Shown here piece by piece: positions 31,975 to 34,132 of a stretch of DNA of 34,132 nt (within the stretch, counting starts at the first letter, position 1; every line of letters starts with the position of its first letter). Made by a program: the position numbers and the translations under genes. The DNA is from Anaerolineae bacterium (GTDB lineage Bacteria; Chloroflexota; Anaerolineae; Promineifilales; Promineifilaceae), in contig JAHBVI010000071.1 of assembly GCA_019637635.1 (NCBI GenBank), positions 1-34,132 of the forward strand. Direction: 5' to 3'. The notes beneath the pieces were generated by a model. It saw only the letters and a program-made list of their open reading frames with translations, had not been told where the DNA came from and made no database searches.

Positions 31975-32559
31975 ATGCGGGTCATCAAACGTTACCCCAA
32001 TCGCAAATTGTACGATACGGAAGAGAAGAAATATATCACGCTGGATGGCATCGCCGACCTGATCCGCCAGGGAGAAGAAGTGCAGGTGGTGGACCACACC
32101 ACCGATGAAGACCTGACGGCCGTCACCCTCTCCCAAATCATCTTTGAACAAGAAAAACGCAGCAGCGGCTTCCTGCCGCAATCCGTCCTCGCCGGGCTGG
32201 TGCAGTCAGGCGGCGATACCGTCAACGCCTTGCGTCGCACGCTGACCGCGCCGCTGGGGATGCTGCACCACGTGGATGAAGAAATTGAGAAACGGCTGCA
32301 AACCCTGGTTAATCGCGGTGAACTGGCGCGGGAAGACGCCACCCGCCTGCGCGACAAACTCCTTTCGATGGGGTCGGATGCGGCCGAAGCGGCGTCGCCG
32401 GGCCAGCTCGGTCGTTTGTTTAGCGCCCGCGGCGTGCCTTCGCGTGATGAAGTGGAACAACTTACCAGTCAAATAGAAGAATTGTCATCCAGAATTGACA
32501 GCTTAATTGAAGAAAGCGACAAATCCCACCCCACTCACTCCCCTGAACCGCCTCCATGA
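31975..32559 (+). CDS. phaR: PhaR-like polyhydroxyalkanoate synthesis regulator
   Basis: 194 aa. The N-terminal domain MRVIKRYPNRKLYDTEEKKY, then ITLDGIADLIRQGEEVQVVD, is the PHB/PHA accumulation regulator DNA-binding domain. A helical middle (EIEKRLQTLVNRGELARED) and the C-terminal GVPSRDEVEQLTSQIEELSS module (~153-177) match the phasins' C-terminal modules. In characterised bacteria PhaR represses phasin genes and its own gene and releases when bound to PHA. The dyads at 30776-30820 and 31889-31907 fit that autoregulatory pattern. Symbol assigned by domain, not by experiment. Confidence 0.88.
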   Translation: MRVIKRYPNRKLYDTEEKKYITLDGIADLIRQGEEVQVVDHTTDEDLTAVTLSQIIFEQEKRSSGFLPQSVLAGLVQSGGDTVNALRRTLTAPLGMLHHVDEEIEKRLQTLVNRGELAREDATRLRDKLLSMGSDAAEAASPGQLGRLFSARGVPSRDEVEQLTSQIEELSSRIDSLIEESDKSHPTHSPEPPP

Positions 32560-33122
32560 TGCAAATTTCCGGCTCGATACAACGTACATTCATTTTCCCT
32601 GCGGAAGTTCAAGAAACCCTCACTTTTTTTAGCGAGTTGATTCAAGTTGCTCAGTTTATGCCCCACATTTCTCTGGTGCATACCTATGCCCCCAACCAGA
32701 TTCGGGTGATGTATGAAACGGTGGAACTGGGGTCATACACCATCCGCATCTTCACCGACCTGGAAGGGAATATAGACCGTCACGCCCATACGATTTCCGT
32801 CTACCCCGTTAAGTTGGAAACGGCCGTGCCCATCAAAACCGAAGCCACCATGCGCGAAACGGTGGGGCAAGGTCTGTTTGCCATCCAGGCGCAGTTGTAT
32901 GACCTGGGTGGGCAAACGCGCATAGAAGCCAATTTGCGCCTGCAAGCAGAATTGGAACAACCGCGCGGTATGAACCTGATGCCTAAGCGCGTCATCAACC
33001 GCATTGCCCAGGGCATTACCGACCACCGGATGCGTGAAATGGCCGACGGTTTCATCCGCGCCGCCCTTGCTGCCTACCACGACTGCGAAGGTTGCGAAGC
33101 CATGTGCCTGCTGGCTGACTGA
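32556..33122 (+). CDS. DUF1997/SRPBCC-like protein, translationally coupled to phaR
   Basis: 188 aa. ATG 32556 overlaps the phaR-like stop as ATGA (a second ATG is at 32559). The sequence (PHISLVHTYAPNQIRVMYET, RVINRIAQGITDHRMREMAD) resembles DUF1997/START-like hydrophobic-ligand folds. Unlike the cyanobacterial proteins it ends with three cysteines (CEGCEAMC). Possibly binds a hydrophobic ligand or protein. A stem-loop (33133-33178, 12+6 bp) follows the gene. Confidence 0.65.
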   Translation: MMQISGSIQRTFIFPAEVQETLTFFSELIQVAQFMPHISLVHTYAPNQIRVMYETVELGSYTIRIFTDLEGNIDRHAHTISVYPVKLETAVPIKTEATMRETVGQGLFAIQAQLYDLGGQTRIEANLRLQAELEQPRGMNLMPKRVINRIAQGITDHRMREMADGFIRAALAAYHDCEGCEAMCLLAD

Positions 33123-33132
33123 TTACTTATAT

Positions 33133-33178
33133 GGAGTGGAGGCTTTAGCCGGAACGAAACGGCTACAGCCTCCACTCC
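33133..33178 (+). terminator. Long stem-loop after the DUF1997-like gene
   Basis: GGAGTGGAGGCT..TAGCCG pairs with CGGCTA..AGCCTCCACTCC, with one mismatch and an 8-nt loop. A TTTTTT lies about 12 nt later; it is part of the coxG-side TTGACA region. Termination is possible but not certain. Confidence 0.6.
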
Positions 33179-33194
33179 GTGTTTAGTACATTTT

Positions 33195-33223
33195 TTGACA
33201 CCCTTCCCCACTTTAGGTAAAAC
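33195..33223 (+). promoter_or_regulatory. Candidate promoter of the CoxG-like gene
   Basis: TTGACA (33195-33200), 17-nt spacer, TAAAAC (33218-33223, imperfect). Confidence 0.4.
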
Positions 33224-33302
33224 AGATACAATAAACCCGTCTGAAATTCAGGCAACCCTCACAACTCAACTATAACGTTACCCAATCCTCAAGGAGATAG
33301 TG

Positions 33303-33980
33303 ATGAAAATCAACGGCACACATACTTTTGCCGCCCCCACAGAGGTCATCTGGCCGATGCTTCTAGATCCCCACATATTAGCCAGCGTTATGCCCGGCTG
33401 CGAAAAATTGGAACAGGTAGCTGAAAACGAATACCAGGGCATTCTCAAAATCAAGGTTGGCCCGGTGCAGGGCAATTTTAACGGCAACGTTGTGTTATCA
33501 GACATTCAATCGCCGGAGAGCTACGCCATTGCCGTAGATGGCAAGGGCGCGCCGGGGTTTGTGAAGGGCAACGGCCGTCTCCGATTAGAATCCGATGGCA
33601 ACAACACCATCCTTCACTACGAAGGCGACGCCCAGGTAGGCGGCCGCTTAGCCAGCGTTGGCCAAAGGCTGCTAGACACCTCCGCCAAAGCCATCATTCG
33701 CCAAAGCCTGGAAGGGCTGGAAGCGCAAATTGCGGCGCGGGCAAACGGGAATGGGCAGGCCGGTGCCGATACGGCGCCCGCCCCCACTCCGCCCCCCTCC
33801 CAAACCGAATTCGCCCTTGGCGTCGCCCGGCATATGGCCGAAGAAGTGTTCGCCACTGAAGCCCAGGCCGACCTCATCCGCAAAGCCCTCATCGCCGCCG
33901 GCACCCTGTTCACCCTCTACATCCTGCTCGATTGGTTCGCCGGGCGGGTGGCGGGCAAAGTGGTGAAAAAGATGAAGTAA
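33303..33980 (+). CDS. CoxG-like SRPBCC protein with C-terminal transmembrane helix
   Basis: 225 aa from ATG 33303 (AAGGAG 6 nt upstream; the GTG at 33300 is too close). The SRPBCC fold of the carbon-monoxide-dehydrogenase subunit G family is seen in KINGTHTFAAPTEVIWPMLL and SVMPGCEKLEQVAENEYQ, with a GNGRLRLESDGNNTILHYEG strand pair. An Ala/Pro linker (~143-168) precedes a C-terminal hydrophobic helix (GTLFTLYILLDWFAG) and a basic tail, so it is membrane-tethered. CoxG in CO-oxidisers anchors the dehydrogenase. No CO dehydrogenase genes are seen here, so its partner is unknown. Confidence 0.88.
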   Translation: MKINGTHTFAAPTEVIWPMLLDPHILASVMPGCEKLEQVAENEYQGILKIKVGPVQGNFNGNVVLSDIQSPESYAIAVDGKGAPGFVKGNGRLRLESDGNNTILHYEGDAQVGGRLASVGQRLLDTSAKAIIRQSLEGLEAQIAARANGNGQAGADTAPAPTPPPSQTEFALGVARHMAEEVFATEAQADLIRKALIAAGTLFTLYILLDWFAGRVAGKVVKKMK

Positions 33981-34056
33981 CTGAGTAATTGAGTAATTGG
34001 GTAATTGAGCAATTACTTAATTACCTGATTACCCAATTACCCAATTACCTCTTTTT
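33981..34056. repeat. Palindromic tandem island (GTAATTGAGTAATTGG units)
   Basis: Forward GAGTAATT/GGGTAATT units are followed by inverted AATTACCC units and TTTTTT, a hairpin with a T-tract that may terminate the CoxG-like transcript. The stop of that gene is fused to the array. Confidence 0.85.
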
Positions 34057-34057
34057 T

Positions 34058-34068
34058 AAGGAGGTGAT
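34058..34068 (+). promoter_or_regulatory. Perfect Shine-Dalgarno sequence without a visible start codon
   Basis: AAGGAGGTGAT is exactly complementary to the canonical 16S 3' tail (ATCACCTCCTT). No ATG follows before the edge. A GTG inside it opens a frame that closes at the window end, so a gene here is unproven. Confidence 0.5.
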
Positions 34069-34132
34069 ACCCCCAAATACAGACACCCAAATCCCCCACT
34101 CATTTATCTGTTCGTTCACAATTCAGGAATAG

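Noticed and set aside
34058..34080. Possible 3' end of a 16S rRNA gene on the minus strand
   Set aside because: Only the ATCACCTCCTT tail matches; the adjacent sequence has no resemblance to the rest of the 16S 3' region.

Overview
The window is a moderately GC-rich bacterial chromosome segment that reads most naturally as Chloroflexota (Anaerolineae/Ardenticatenia-like). This is inferred from gene content: a soluble-adenylyl-cyclase-like cyclase/ATPase/TPR giant, STAND-type ATPases, an MttB-family methyltransferase, PHA-type phasins with a PhaR-like regulator, and a T-box in front of serS. No rRNA or tRNA gene is present to fix the taxonomy. Two genome-style signatures run through the window: the palindrome ACGGCCGT, about 78 hand-counted copies in 34 kb, and intergenic islands built from short tandem units plus their inverted complements.

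Layout. 1-4075 (minus): most of a class III cyclase + P-loop ATPase + TPR signalling protein, running off the left edge. 4135-6123 (minus): a small membrane protein and a cytochrome P450. 6243-9804 (plus): a DUF4129-like / DUF4350-like / MoxR ATPase operon. 9835-10402: a Phd/YefM-YoeB toxin-antitoxin pair with a palindromic operator. 10415-12166: a serine T-box leader and serS. 12242-16721: a Gfo/Idh/MocA oxidoreductase, a DinB-like protein (minus), then an MttB-family methyltransferase and a GcvT-like tetrahydrofolate aminomethyltransferase, which together suggest methylamine or betaine one-carbon metabolism. 16777-17696 (minus): an SPFH-like protein with a 51-aa membrane protein.

17860-27113 (minus) is the most unusual block. 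A radical SAM/SPASM protein has a duplicated CACPDK motif at its N-terminus. It follows a 1148-aa STAND/TPR ATPase, an ATPase ending in an EAD7-like effector-associated domain, a third P-loop ATPase, and a fourth P-loop ATPase fused to a winged helix. A two-HTH XRE-like regulator is divergent at 27289. The first four of these are nearly contiguous (gaps of 3 to 10 nt), so they look like one conflict, sensing or peptide-modification operon that I do not recognise as a described system.

28022-34132 (plus): a TPR protein, a MITE-like palindromic element, aspS, then a polyhydroxyalkanoate-granule-like locus: two phasin-like genes, a PhaR-like regulator, a DUF1997/SRPBCC-like protein and a CoxG-like SRPBCC membrane protein. 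Three copies of a 19-bp dyad sit on the phasin and phaR promoters and form a plausible autoregulated operator set.
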